Positions 8,053 to 18,800 of a stretch of 64,000 bases of DNA are shown one piece after another. Location: assembly GCA_016715365.1 (NCBI GenBank), contig JADKAM010000001.1, positions 186,001 to 250,000 on the forward strand, read 5' to 3'. The stretch is from Chitinophagaceae bacterium. GTDB taxonomy: Bacteria; Bacteroidota; Bacteroidia; Chitinophagales; Chitinophagaceae. The translations under genes and the position numbers were made by a program. Positions within the stretch are counted from its first letter, which is position 1, and every line of letters begins with the position of its first letter. Under the pieces are notes generated by a model, which was not told the origin of the DNA, made no database searches, and worked only from the letters and a program-made list of their open reading frames with translations.

Positions 8053-9490
8053 ATGCGTTATAAATTTTTAACCCTTATCGCTTTATTAGCTGTTACAATA
8101 ACTGTAAAAGGCTCAGGAAAAATGGGGCCTGTTGAAGTGTATTGAATATGCCATGGCTAATAATATTTCGGTAAAGCAGGTTGACTTACAAACCAGGATT
8201 GCCGAATTAACTTTAAAACAAAGCAGGTACGGGCAGCTACCCAATTTAAATTTCAGCGGCGGGCCGGGTTTTAACAGTGGCCGCAACCAGGACCCAACCA
8301 CTTTCAGCTTAATCACTCAAAGTTATTTATCGGCCAATATGCAGATGCAAAGCAGCGCCGATATTTTTAACTGGTTCAGCAAACGCAATACCATAGCCGC
8401 CAATGAGTGGGAATTACAGGCAGCGAAAGCCAATACAGATAAGCTAAAGAATGATATTGCTTTATCAGTAGCAAACCTGTATTTACAGATATTACTGGGT
8501 ATGGAACAGGAAAAAATTGCCGGTGTACAGTTAAAGCAATCCCAGGCACAGCTGAGCAATACCCGAAAACTGGTGGATGCAGGCAATTTACCCGAATTAA
8601 ATGCAGCAAACCTGGAAGCACAGGTTGCGATAGATAGCTCAACCGTAATTACAGCAAAGGGAAATGTGATACAAAATAAATTGTCTATAAAAGCCTTCAT
8701 GGGGCTTGATGCTGCCACCCCTTTTGAAATTGAAACGCCTGCAGCTGAAAAAATATTTGTTGAAAAACTGGCCGACCTGCAACCGGAAACGGTTTATGCT
8801 TTGGCCATTGCCAATATGCCACAGCAAAGATTTAATGATTTTAAACTGAAAGCTGCGCAGAAAACATCAGCTGCAGCCCGGGGAGGTTTATATCCAACTA
8901 TCTCTGCTTTTGGAAGTTTAAGCAGCAGCTTTATTAATTCAAAAAGACCCGTTTACCAACCAACCGGAACTTATAGCAGTAATATTTTAAGTTCTCAGGT
9001 TGATATTAATGGGGTTATTTACAAAGTAAACGAGCCTAACTTTATAGAAGTGGGTCAAAAAGGTACTCCATTTTTTTCCCAGATAGATCAGAATTTTCGC
9101 CAGTCGGTAGGTTTAAGTTTAAGTATTCCCATTTTTAATGGCCTGGGTGCCCGTACCAATTACCAAAAAAGTAAAATAAATATCCGCAACCAGGAACTGC
9201 AGAAAGAACTGGACAATCAAACACTGAAACAGGACATATACAAAGCATATAATGCATCGATGGTTGCTTTGGAAAAACTGAATGCCGGTAAAAAAAGTCT
9301 GGAGGCAGCAGAACGTACTTTTTACTTTGCACAAAAAAGATATGATGTGGGCATGCTGGGAACTTTTGATCTGATCACCAGTCAGAATAATGTATTTACA
9401 GCAAAATTGCAAAATGCATTGAACCAGTACGATTATGTTTTTAAAATGAAAGTGCTGGAATTTTATAAGGGGCAGGGATTGAAATTTTAA
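8053..9490 (+). CDS. TolC-family outer-membrane efflux protein with apparent frameshift
   Basis: The body (452 residues from 8132) is an OMF protein: two TolC repeats with long coiled-coil helices (LEAQVAIDSS, ELQKELDNQTLKQD) and the closing RYDVGMLGTFDLITSQNN. The signal peptide MRYKFLTLIALLAVTITVK starts at 8053 in another frame. The mature start KAQEKWGLLKCIEYA is in the body frame but is preceded by an in-frame stop at 8105. Removing one A from the run at 8106-8109 joins the two perfectly. So the gene is either disrupted, misread in assembly, or uses -1 slippage. Its periplasmic adaptor follows at 9692, but no inner-membrane pump gene does. Confidence 0.8.
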
Positions 9491-9497
9491 CCTCACC

Positions 9498-9529
9498 CCA
9501 GTTCCTTCTCCCTACGGAGAGGGAACTGG
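9498..9529. repeat. Dispersed palindrome after tolC-like gene
   Basis: Near-perfect inverted repeat, CCAGTTCC...GGAACTGG with inner TCTCC/GGAGA, of the 'CCCTCTCC...GGAGAGGG' kind frequent between Bacteroidota genes. Starts 7 nt after the stop codon. Confidence 0.55.
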
Positions 9530-9560
9530 ATGATGAAAGCGAAGTACATAACATAATTAA

Positions 9561-9680
9561 AGCCGAATAAAGAGATATTGTACAAGAGTGATTAATTTTT
9601 ACTCTTTTACTAAAAGACAAAAAATTAACAAACAGCCGTTGCCAATGAAGCTGAATAAAGAATCTTGGCCGGGCTCATAA
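9561..9680. repeat. Dispersed repeat containing GTACAAGAGTG, copy 1
   Basis: This stretch shares AATAAAG, TGTACAAGAGTG and GCCAATGAAGCT-AATA with 20719-20788, in the same order, but has about 45 extra bases between the two halves. It fills the gap between the TolC-like and adaptor genes. Confidence 0.5.
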
Positions 9681-9691
9681 AAAAATAAACA

Positions 9692-11089
9692 ATGAGTAAA
9701 AAGCTTAAATGGATCTTAATTAGTTTGGGAGTGCTGATAGTTTTGCTGGTAATATTATCAAAGACCGGTGTGTTTGGAAAAGATGAAGGATTAAAAGTTA
9801 CTGCCGAAAAAGTGCAGAAACGTACCATTACAGAAATTGTAAATGCCAGCGGTAAAATTTATCCGGAGGATGAAGTAAAAGTAAGCCCCGATATCAGTGG
9901 TGTGATTACAGAATTAAATGTGCAGGAAGGCGATACCGTAAAACGTGGCCAGTTGCTTGCCCGTATTGACCCGGATGTGTACAATATTCAACGCAGCCAG
10001 GCTGCCAGTGGCGTAGCCCAATCACAGGCGCAGGTTAGCAGTGTGCAGGCCCAGGTAAGCAATGCACAGGCAGCGCTTGATGCACTGGATGCACAGATGG
10101 AACAGGCGCAACGGGCGTATGACCGATCTAAAAAGTTATTTGATGATAAGGTTATCAGTCGCAGTGAAATGGACGTGGCAGAAACTACTTTGAAAGCTGC
10201 CAAGGCAAATTACAATGCCGCAGTACAAGGCATACGCAGTACAAAAGCCAACGTACAAAGTGCGCAGGCGAATGTGCAAACAGCGCAGGCCAGTTTACAA
10301 AGAGCCAACAAAGATTTAAGCAGAACAGCTATTGTTGCTCCCAGGGATGGTGTGGTTTCTTTACTGAATGTAAAAAAAGGAGAAAGTGTATCGGGCAACA
10401 GCTTTACTGTTGGAACCGAAATTTTACGCATTGCCGATATGAGTAAAATTGAAATAAGGGTTGACGTTGGAGAAAATGATATTCCTAAAGTGAAACTGGG
10501 TGATAGTGCACTGGTAGAAGTGGATGCTTACAGCGACCGTAAATTTAAAGGCATTGTTACCCAAATTGCCAGCAGTAATAATGGAGCAGCAGCCCAAAAC
10601 GCATTATCCAATACCACGAACGACGTAACACAATACAAAGTGTACATCAGGATATTGCCCGAAAGTTATACCGATCTGTTGGGCAAAGGCACATTCCCCT
10701 TCCGCCCCGGAATGAGTGCCAATGCTGATATACAGACCAAAACACACGCTAATGTGTTGAGCGTTCCTATTAATGCTGTTACCACACGTGATAAAGGTGA
10801 CAGTACAAAAACAAGTGTTACCAAGAAAAAAGATGAATCGGATATGAAAACAGTTTCGCCGCTGGAAGATGAGCTGGAAGTTGTTGTGTTTACCATTGAT
10901 AAAGCCGGTAAAGTTGGTAAGGTGAAAGTTAAAACCGATATCCAGGACATAAACAATATTGAAATTACCGAAGGTTTAAAAGAAGGTGATATGGTAATTA
11001 CCGGCCCTTATGATGTGGTAAGTAAAACACTTAAAGTGGGCAAGCAGGTAAAAGTGGTGGACAAGAAAGACCTGTTTGAAAAGAAATAA
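9692..11089 (+). CDS. HlyD/RND-type periplasmic adaptor (membrane fusion protein)
   Basis: 465 residues: one N-terminal membrane segment (LKWILISLGVLIVLLVILS), a biotinyl-lipoyl half (VKVSPDISGVITELNVQEGDTVKRGQ), a long Ala/Gln-rich coiled-coil hairpin at about 105-205, the second lipoyl half (IVAPRDGVVSLLNVKKGESV), a beta-barrel domain and a membrane-proximal domain. It links an inner-membrane transporter to the TolC-like duct encoded upstream. It resembles the MacA-type adaptors that pair with MacB-like ABC permeases. No such permease is present in the window, so the partner must be elsewhere. Confidence 0.92.
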   Translation: MSKKLKWILISLGVLIVLLVILSKTGVFGKDEGLKVTAEKVQKRTITEIVNASGKIYPEDEVKVSPDISGVITELNVQEGDTVKRGQLLARIDPDVYNIQRSQAASGVAQSQAQVSSVQAQVSNAQAALDALDAQMEQAQRAYDRSKKLFDDKVISRSEMDVAETTLKAAKANYNAAVQGIRSTKANVQSAQANVQTAQASLQRANKDLSRTAIVAPRDGVVSLLNVKKGESVSGNSFTVGTEILRIADMSKIEIRVDVGENDIPKVKLGDSALVEVDAYSDRKFKGIVTQIASSNNGAAAQNALSNTTNDVTQYKVYIRILPESYTDLLGKGTFPFRPGMSANADIQTKTHANVLSVPINAVTTRDKGDSTKTSVTKKKDESDMKTVSPLEDELEVVVFTIDKAGKVGKVKVKTDIQDINNIEITEGLKEGDMVITGPYDVVSKTLKVGKQVKVVDKKDLFEKK

Positions 11090-11154
11090 TGACAGTTTTT
11101 AAAATGTAAATGCGATGGCTGCTGAATTATATCACCAGCCATTTTTTTGTCCCG

Positions 11155-13542
11155 ATGAAATTGAAAGCAATACTATTTATTTTTTTACTGATAGGCTGTA
11201 TGCAGGTTTTTGCACAAACTGCTAAACTGCGTATGCTTGTTATTGATGATAAAAAAGATACCTTACAAAACGCCACAGTAGCTTTATACCGGTTACCTGA
11301 TACTGTTTTGGTGACTAAAAAAACACTGCAGACTGAAACCTTCTTCAGCATTAAGCCAAGAACTAATTATGTTTTAAAAATTACTGCCACCGGTATGCTG
11401 GACAAATGGCAACCGGTAATTATTAATGCCGATACTTTGGTAAAAGTAGAGATGCGTTATAAAATAAACAACCTGGGTAATGTAACGGTGGTATCTAAAA
11501 AGCCGCTCGTAAAACAGGAAGATGATAAAACCATTGTAGATGCAGAAGTGCTGGCAAACAGCAGTACCAATGCTTACGAGATCCTGGAAAAAACACCGGG
11601 CACCATTGTTGACCAGGATGGCAATGTGTATTTAAGCAGTACCACACCGGCTACTATTTTAATTAATGGCAGAGAAATGAAATTAAGCAGTGCAGATATT
11701 GCATCGCTGCTGAAAAGTTTACCTGCCGGAAGTGTAAGTAAGATAGAAATATTGCGTACACCATCTGCCAAGTATGATGCATCCAGCAGCGGTGGTATGG
11801 TAAATATTGTTTTAAAAAAAGGTGTAAAACTGGGCACCAACGGCAGTTTCAATATTGCTTACTTTCAGGGTGTGTATGGTACAAAAACAGCCGGTTTTAA
11901 TTTAAACAAAGGCTCGGGCAAAATTAACAGCTACATCAGTTACCAGTTTACCAACAGAAATAATTTTGAAGAATTGAACTCTGACCGGTTTATCAAAACC
12001 GACTCTACTTTGATTGCTCAAAAATCTTACACAACTTATCCTACAACAAATAATTACCTGAATGGCGGTATTGATGTTCAGTTTACACCCAAATTCAATG
12101 CTGGTTATGATGTTCGGATGAGTTATACAAACAGTAAAAGTTTTGCCGGCAATAATATCGTTATCAGCAGAGACCCGGTTTCATCCTTTGTTGGTCTCAA
12201 TTCTTCTGATATAAATAACACCAACAAAACAACATTCTTCGGCAGTAATATTTCAGCAAAATACAGGATTGATACAACCGGCAGTGAATGGACAGCACAG
12301 GTGGATTATAATTATTACGGCAATACAAATACCCAGTTGTATAAGAATTTCAACTACTCACCGGCAAAGCCAACTGTGTCAGGCGATGGTGCCAACAAAA
12401 ATAATAAGCAGATCTTTCTTTTTCAAACAGATCTTGTTTTAAAATTTCCAAAGTCATTAACGTTGGAGGCCGGTTTTAAAACCACCATCAGTAACAGCGA
12501 AAACAGCTCAAACTATTTTAAGGATACCGGAAACAATAACAGGTTTGTTGATGTATTTCAAACCAACACTTTTAAATACAAGGAAAATATAACAGCTGCT
12601 TACCTGCAGGTATCAAAAACATTTGCAGGGTTTACCATCAAGCCGGGCCTGAGGCTGGAAGTAACAGATATTAACGGCAAACAGTTAATACCAAAAGACA
12701 CCACTTTGTCTTTAAAGCGAACCGATGTTTTCCCATACCTGTTCATTAAACACAAACTGTTTAAGCTGTTTGGTTTTCCGTTGATAGGCAATGCCATCTA
12801 CCGCAAAAGTATCAGGCGGCCTTATTACGAGGTGTTGAATCCATACCCAAAATATGTTGATCAGTATCTTTTTGATGTGGGTAATCCCAAATTAAAACCA
12901 CAGTTTACAACCAACTACGAGGTTAATGTAACGTACAATAATATACCGGTGCTGGCGCTGGGCATTAATAATACCAAAGATATTTTCAGCAGTGTAACCT
13001 ACCAGGACAGCAGTAAGCTTGCCTACCGTACTTATGATAACCTGGGTAAGAATAAAGAGACTTATGCAAAGATCATTGGTGGCATACCGCCGGGAGGAAA
13101 ATATTTTTTTTATGTTGGGGTTCAGTATAACCATAATTTCTATAATGGTTTTTACGAAGGGAAGCCTTTAAATTACAAACGTGGCAGCTGGACATTCTTT
13201 ATGTTTCAGGAATTGAAAGTTACGCCTACGTTCATCATCAATATGCAGGGCTTTCTGCGTACGAAGGGTTTACAAAATCTATATGAGCTGAATACTTTTG
13301 GTGGTTTATTCATTTCGGCAAACAAAAGCATTTTAAAAAAGAAAGCAAATATTATTCTATCTGTAAATGATCTTTTACAAACCAACCGGGTATCTTTTAG
13401 TTTACAGCAGGGTTCGGTAATGGCGCAGGGGCAACGCATTAATGATACGAGGAGACTGGGATTAACTTTCCGCTATAATTTTGGCATAAAACCCAAAGAA
13501 GAAAATAAAAAAGCATTTGATGCGCCGTCAGATGCTAACTAA
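11155..13542 (+). CDS. Outer-membrane beta-barrel protein, TonB-receptor-like (OMP_b-brl_3 type)
   Basis: 795 residues from the ATG at 11155, which begins a signal peptide (MKLKAILFIFLLIGCMQVFAQ). There is a carboxypeptidase-regulatory-like domain (about 22-120), then a plug-like domain (DDKTIVDAEVLANSS, VYLSSTTPATILINGREM, IEILRTPSAKYDASSSGGMVNIVLKKG) and about 550 residues of barrel strands ending LTFRYNFGIKPKEENKK. No clear TonB box is seen. The substrate is unknown. The 66-nt gap after the adaptor gene suggests possible co-transcription. The gene overlaps the convergent MurU-like gene by 8 nt. Confidence 0.88.
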   Translation: MKLKAILFIFLLIGCMQVFAQTAKLRMLVIDDKKDTLQNATVALYRLPDTVLVTKKTLQTETFFSIKPRTNYVLKITATGMLDKWQPVIINADTLVKVEMRYKINNLGNVTVVSKKPLVKQEDDKTIVDAEVLANSSTNAYEILEKTPGTIVDQDGNVYLSSTTPATILINGREMKLSSADIASLLKSLPAGSVSKIEILRTPSAKYDASSSGGMVNIVLKKGVKLGTNGSFNIAYFQGVYGTKTAGFNLNKGSGKINSYISYQFTNRNNFEELNSDRFIKTDSTLIAQKSYTTYPTTNNYLNGGIDVQFTPKFNAGYDVRMSYTNSKSFAGNNIVISRDPVSSFVGLNSSDINNTNKTTFFGSNISAKYRIDTTGSEWTAQVDYNYYGNTNTQLYKNFNYSPAKPTVSGDGANKNNKQIFLFQTDLVLKFPKSLTLEAGFKTTISNSENSSNYFKDTGNNNRFVDVFQTNTFKYKENITAAYLQVSKTFAGFTIKPGLRLEVTDINGKQLIPKDTTLSLKRTDVFPYLFIKHKLFKLFGFPLIGNAIYRKSIRRPYYEVLNPYPKYVDQYLFDVGNPKLKPQFTTNYEVNVTYNNIPVLALGINNTKDIFSSVTYQDSSKLAYRTYDNLGKNKETYAKIIGGIPPGGKYFFYVGVQYNHNFYNGFYEGKPLNYKRGSWTFFMFQELKVTPTFIINMQGFLRTKGLQNLYELNTFGGLFISANKSILKKKANIILSVNDLLQTNRVSFSLQQGSVMAQGQRINDTRRLGLTFRYNFGIKPKEENKKAFDAPSDAN

Positions 13543-14251
13543 ATAATTTTTCAGCAATGGCCACACTTTCGGGTTTGCCTACATCAACCAGTTTATCGCC
13601 GCTGTGGTCGAAGCCCAGTATGAGGTTATCTTTTGCAAGATCAAGGTATGTTTCGGTTAAAGAAAATTTTCCTGTTTGTTTTATCAGGCCGAAAACTTCC
13701 GGCTGAAATATTACAACACAACTATAGGCTTTTTGAATCAGGCTGGGTTTACTTACAGAAATTATTTCATCGCCTGTTTTGGTATTTCTCCATCCGCAAA
13801 GGCGATCATTTTCATCAAACAAAAAATAACGGGAGGTTTCACGGCTGGTTACACCGAACGAAATTAATGGTTGCCTTTTTGTATGAAATTCAAAAAGTTT
13901 ATTCAGGTTAAGATCAGTAAGAATATCTACATTGAGTGTAACAAATGGTTCGCTGCTTTCCAGCAGGCCTCTTGCTTTTAACAGGCCTCCGCCCGTTTCA
14001 AGCACCTGTTTGGTTTCATCGCTCACAATTACATTACTTCCCCATCCGTTATTTTTTTTAATAGCTTCCTTTATCTGATCTGCAAAATGATGAACATTTA
14101 CTACAACATCGGTTATACCATATTTCTGTAGATACTCAATATTACGTTGTAACAAAGATTTACCGTTCACCGGGGCCAACGCCTTTGGATGTTGATCTGT
14201 CCAGGGTTTAAACCGTGTACCCAATCCTGCTGAAAAAATCATTGCTCTCAT
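13535..14251 (-). CDS. Sugar-1-phosphate nucleotidyltransferase (MurU-like)
   Basis: 238 residues, Rossmann NTP-transferase fold with the signature MIFSAGLGTRFKPWTDQHPKAL at the N-terminus and a metal-site LNVDILTD. Length and partner gene fit MurU, which makes UDP-MurNAc from MurNAc-1-phosphate in the cell-wall recycling shortcut that bypasses de novo synthesis. Its start codon overlaps the stop of the kinase gene by 4 nt, so the two are translationally coupled. A mannose-1-phosphate or glucose-1-phosphate substrate cannot be excluded from sequence alone. Confidence 0.85.
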   Translation of the reverse strand: MRAMIFSAGLGTRFKPWTDQHPKALAPVNGKSLLQRNIEYLQKYGITDVVVNVHHFADQIKEAIKKNNGWGSNVIVSDETKQVLETGGGLLKARGLLESSEPFVTLNVDILTDLNLNKLFEFHTKRQPLISFGVTSRETSRYFLFDENDRLCGWRNTKTGDEIISVSKPSLIQKAYSCVVIFQPEVFGLIKQTGKFSLTETYLDLAKDNLILGFDHSGDKLVDVGKPESVAIAEKLFS

Positions 14252-15699
14252 CTTACCCAGTTTTCTTTATTTGTATGGCTTAATTGTATTTTAACTTTAA
14301 ACTTATTACGCAAATGTCTTGCAATTGCTTCCGCAGCATACACACTTCGGTGCTGGCCGCCGGTACAACCAAAATTTACTGACAGATTCTCAAAGCCTCT
14401 TTTAATATAGTCTTCCACCGAAATATCAATAATGCTATACACACCATTTAAAAAATCAGGCATCTTTGTTTGCTGTTCTAAAAAATCCTTTACCGGTTTA
14501 TCAAGCCCCGATAAATGTTTGTATTCATCAAACCTGCCGGGGTTGAGTATCCCTCTCATATCAAAAACAAAGCCGCCGCCATTTTTTGTTTCATCTTTTG
14601 GATAACCGGTTTTAATAAATGAAAAACTATTGATGGTAACCAGCAACGGTGTTTGGTCTGTTGCCTGCACCGGTGTAAACTCCTGTATCACTTCATCACT
14701 GATGCAAAGTTCCAGTACTTTTTTAAATTCAGGGACAGCTATACCCAGGCTTTGATTTTGTACAAACCATTTTAAATTCTGCAGGGCCAGTGGTATACTG
14801 GTTAAAAAATGTGCTTTGCGTTCAAACAAACCGCGGAAGCCGTAAGCACCAAGTACCTGCAGTAAACGTATCAATACATAACCATTGTACTGGCTGCGGA
14901 AAATATCTTTATCAATCGGTTCTTCCACCACTCTTTCAAATGCCTCCATATAATCTTCCAGCAAATGTTGTTTCCATTCATCAGGCAGATTTGCTTTTGC
15001 CTGCCATAATAATGATGCTACATCATATTGCGGAGCACCCTTCATGCCGCCCTGGTAATCTATAAAATGCACATCATCTTCGGGCGTAACCATAATGTTA
15101 CGGCTCTGAAAATCACGGAACATAAAATATTTATACTCGGTATGACTCAGGTAATTACTCAGTGCTTCAAAATCATCAATCAGTTTTTGCTTATCATAAG
15201 GCTGTCGCAAAGCATCCAAAAAATAATATTTAAAATACAGCAGATCGGCCATGATGGCCTGTTTACCAAAGCTGCTGTTGGTAAGGCATTTTTTGTAGTC
15301 TAATCCTTCGTGACCTTTTACCTGCAATAATGCCAGCTGTTGCAGACTTTTTTTATACAGATCGTACACGTTTGTAGTAAATCCGTTTTCTTCCAGCCTG
15401 TTCAGCAGGGATATATCTCCAAAATCTTCCTGCAGGTAAATATTTTTCTCGTCATTAATGCAGAGTATCTCCGGCACCTGCAAATTCTTTTTCTTAAAAT
15501 GTTTTGAAAAATAAATGAAAGAGTCATTTTCCTTTAGATTGGCTCCGTAAGTGGCAATAAAAGTTTTATCGGCAGTATGAATACGAAAGTAGTGACGTTC
15601 GCTGCCGGCCTGGGGTAATTTATCAATAGCTGTAATTTCAGCTTTTGAAAAAACAGCAAACAGTTCTTTAATTTTATCGGTGGTTGAATGCATCAGCAA
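14248..15699 (-). CDS. AmgK-like amino-sugar kinase fused to RapZ C-terminal domain
   Basis: 483 residues. Residues about 1-330 form an aminoglycoside-phosphotransferase-like kinase: GSERHYFRI, YLQEDFGD, the catalytic loop MFRDFQSRNIMV and the metal site VHFIDYQGG. Residues about 350-483 are a RapZ C-terminal domain: FVFDMRGILNPGR, IKRGFENLSVNFGCTGGQHRSV. AmgK phosphorylates MurNAc/GlcNAc at C1 and feeds MurU, which is the next gene. In E. coli the RapZ C-terminal domain binds glucosamine-6-phosphate, so the fusion could let an amino-sugar phosphate tune the kinase. The RapZ N-terminal P-loop domain is absent. Confidence 0.9.
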   Translation of the reverse strand: MLMHSTTDKIKELFAVFSKAEITAIDKLPQAGSERHYFRIHTADKTFIATYGANLKENDSFIYFSKHFKKKNLQVPEILCINDEKNIYLQEDFGDISLLNRLEENGFTTNVYDLYKKSLQQLALLQVKGHEGLDYKKCLTNSSFGKQAIMADLLYFKYYFLDALRQPYDKQKLIDDFEALSNYLSHTEYKYFMFRDFQSRNIMVTPEDDVHFIDYQGGMKGAPQYDVASLLWQAKANLPDEWKQHLLEDYMEAFERVVEEPIDKDIFRSQYNGYVLIRLLQVLGAYGFRGLFERKAHFLTSIPLALQNLKWFVQNQSLGIAVPEFKKVLELCISDEVIQEFTPVQATDQTPLLVTINSFSFIKTGYPKDETKNGGGFVFDMRGILNPGRFDEYKHLSGLDKPVKDFLEQQTKMPDFLNGVYSIIDISVEDYIKRGFENLSVNFGCTGGQHRSVYAAEAIARHLRNKFKVKIQLSHTNKENWVR

Positions 15700-15758
15700 T
15701 ATTTATTCCGGTAAAATTAGAATAATTATGTTAGAGATGAGTAAGATACTGATGCAAA

Positions 15759-15782
15759 AGGCCCCGGTTAAAACCGGGGCCT
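15759..15782 (-). terminator. Terminator of the VIT/plug gene
   Basis: Strong GC hairpin AGGCCCCGGTT / AACCGGGGCCT followed on the minus strand by TTTTGC, 21 nt past the stop of the gene at 15803. It also separates that gene from the AmgK-like gene. Confidence 0.75.
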
Positions 15783-15802
15783 CCATTTTCAAAGGGATTT
15801 GT

Positions 15803-18800
15803 TTACCAACTGACCTCATCCAGTTCAACCACGCCATACTGGTTATCCAAATCAAATATTTTTACTTCCATCTCCATATTTTCTTTCTGGAAATTTTTAA
15901 AAGTTACTACCCTGATAAACGTGGGCACCTGTGCAGTGGATGAATAATTGTTGTACGCATCAACCTTTACTTTGTATTTACCAGTCAGCGCATCTTTAAC
16001 CGTATATTCACTTAAGCTGTAATTATAATTATCATTCCCCGTATAACGGCCCTTATTTACAGTGTTTGGAGTAAGGGCATTGCATTTTGTGTTATCAGGT
16101 TCAACAAACTGCACTTTCCTTGTATACTCATAATTACTTTCCACAGTGATCTTCAGATCAACCGGAATCAATTTTATAAGATTTTGGTTGATATAAGAAA
16201 TGTTGAATTCATTTTTATACAAAGCAAGTATTGCATTCATTTCGGCCAGCGCATTTTCTTTTACATTACCATAATTATTATACTCGTCCGTTGCTGTAAT
16301 GATTGAATAGTAAGTTTTAACAGCAGCCTCTAAGTTTTTATTCTGGAAATAAGTCAATGCCAGGTCTCTTTTCACTTTTAAATTATTTTCATTCTGGCTC
16401 AACATGCCTTTATAAACAGTAATCGCTTTATCAAACCATTTCCATTTTTCATACATATAGGCTGCAAGTATTAAGCCCTCATTTCTGCCACGGCTGAGTT
16501 CAATGGCATCATACATCAGTTCCTGTGCCTTTTCAGTTTTACCCTTTTCAAAAAAGAAATTTGCCATTTCAAAATAAAAACCAACATCCAGTTTGTTTTG
16601 CTTTTCCAGCTCCCGGAAAGTTTCCCAAAGCTCATAATCTTCCGTGGTTTTCATTTCCTGTACATAGTCTTCATCTTTGCAGCTGCTTAATTTGTATTCA
16701 GTCCAAACGTAAGATGGGTATGTCCGTTTTGCTTTTTTACTTGTCATTACAATGGCACCATTCGAACCATCAGGACCAAATAATGCTGCAGCAGCCGGGC
16801 CCTGTAAAATAGTGTAGTCTTCTATATTATCGGGGTTGATATCAGCTGATGAAGGCATAAACGTACCATCCAGCACATACAATGCACCTGAACCTATACC
16901 CAAACCATTTTCTCCCCTCAACCTGATCGTTGATTCTGCTCCAAGTTTTGCAATCGATTGGCTCCTTACCTGTGCGCCTGCAATTTTACCTGCCAATGCA
17001 TCATTTACATTTACCTGCCTGATTATATTAACCTGTTCTGTTGTTAAATTCTGAACACTGGACGATGTGCTTCTTGCGGCACGTCTGATACCGAAGGCAC
17101 TCGTTACCACCACTTCTTTTATATCGGTAGCCTGGCCCAAAGCAAAATTATTTTGAACATTTACACCTGCGACTTTACCCGAAACTGTATTTGTTGTAGC
17201 CGCTACATCCACAGGCTGTTTATCAGGTACTACCCTGTTCAAATCAATGGGTGTTTCGGTTTTGCTCCACCAGCTTATCCGTTTGTTATAATCTTTTACA
17301 ACAGATTCCAGTGCATCCTGCTCGGTAAATGATTTAAGAGCCTGTATTTTATATTCAGATTTGTACACGTAATTCATCTCTGCACATTTTGTTTCCAGTT
17401 CTTTGGGCGGTGCAATTTTATATTTGATATAATCTTCTATACGCTCCAGTACCAGGAAAGAGGTTTGAGGTGTTACCACTCTTTCCGTAAGGCCAAATAC
17501 AATCATGTTCTGCCAGTTCCAGTAATGATTGTAGTTGTCGTACAGCAACGAATCGTATGCCTTGAGCATCTTCATTTTTTTGTAAGTGGTCTCATCACAG
17601 CTTTCATTAACGGGTATAAAATAATTTTCCGATTTATTGATAAGGCTGTTATTGCCATAAAGCAATTCCAGGTTATCGGCCTGGTTGATGGTACCGCTCA
17701 GCAACACGCTGCCACCCAGTTTAACCGGGAAAGATTCGTTGATATGAATATTACCGGAATTGTATTTGAACAGAAAATTCTCGGCAGTGTCAATTCTTTT
17801 TACAGCACTGGCAACGCTGTTGTAATACAGCCTGATAACCGAGCCGCCTGTATTACCCACCATGTTTTTAAAATCATTGTCGTTGTACCGGTAATAGTTG
17901 TTATAAGAATTGTAGTAATAATAAGCTGATGTAATAAAATTAACCGGCACAGCACCCAGCTTAGGTTTTGCATTGCCTATTGTATTTACACCATCAGAAA
18001 AAAGCAATACTGCATCGGCCAGCACATTGCTGAAATCAAGAATACCCAATTCTGTTGCACCTGCATATTTATAGGTGAGCAGGAAATTACGGATGGAGCT
18101 GAAATTATCTTTCCCCTTGTTGAATACAATAAGGCCCTGCAACTGGTGATTAAAGAGGAAAATAGTTGTCTTATTGATATCATTTTCTGCAATATATTTC
18201 TCAAGAAAATCAAGTTCCTTGCTTAAATTTCTTTCTTTACCAGATAAGGAAACATCCCAATACACATTGATTGTTTTTGTTTTACTCTGGTAATACCTGG
18301 TTACATCAGGATAAAACCGCATAATAAAATTATTAATGCCGTTTTTGTTGCTGATACAGAATTGTGGTTTATTGGCAAACTGGCTGATGGAAAATGAGAT
18401 GGGCTTATTTAATATAACATCATTTTTATGTTGCCATAATGTTGCTTCATCATTGTGCATACTGAACAACTGATTCTCCAAAAGCCCTGTATTTGCATAC
18501 GGAATAGATGCCGGCTTGCTGATCTTTATATCAAGAGAAAAATTTTCAGTTATACTTTTTATATCTAAAGGAAGTGTATAAGAAAGTTTCAGATTTTCTT
18601 CCACCATCATTTGTGTGATAGTGAATTTAATTTTACGACTGCTTTTTGCTGCGATGGGATAAATATTAAGCCTGTAATTATTGTGGCCGTTCATCTGCAA
18701 AATAGCAGGATCAATTCTTTTACCTACAATGCTGCTGTAAGCCTGGCGGGCTTTCCATTGCTCCTCAATGCTGCCCTCACGATACTTGCCGTTTAACTCA

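Noticed and set aside
8132..8134. TTG at 8132 as the true start of the TolC-like protein
   Set aside because: It would remove the signal peptide, which is essential for this family and is present in another frame just upstream.
11155..13542. A classical siderophore receptor
   Set aside because: No TonB box or siderophore-receptor motif is visible; the architecture is the broader carboxypeptidase-regulatory/barrel type.
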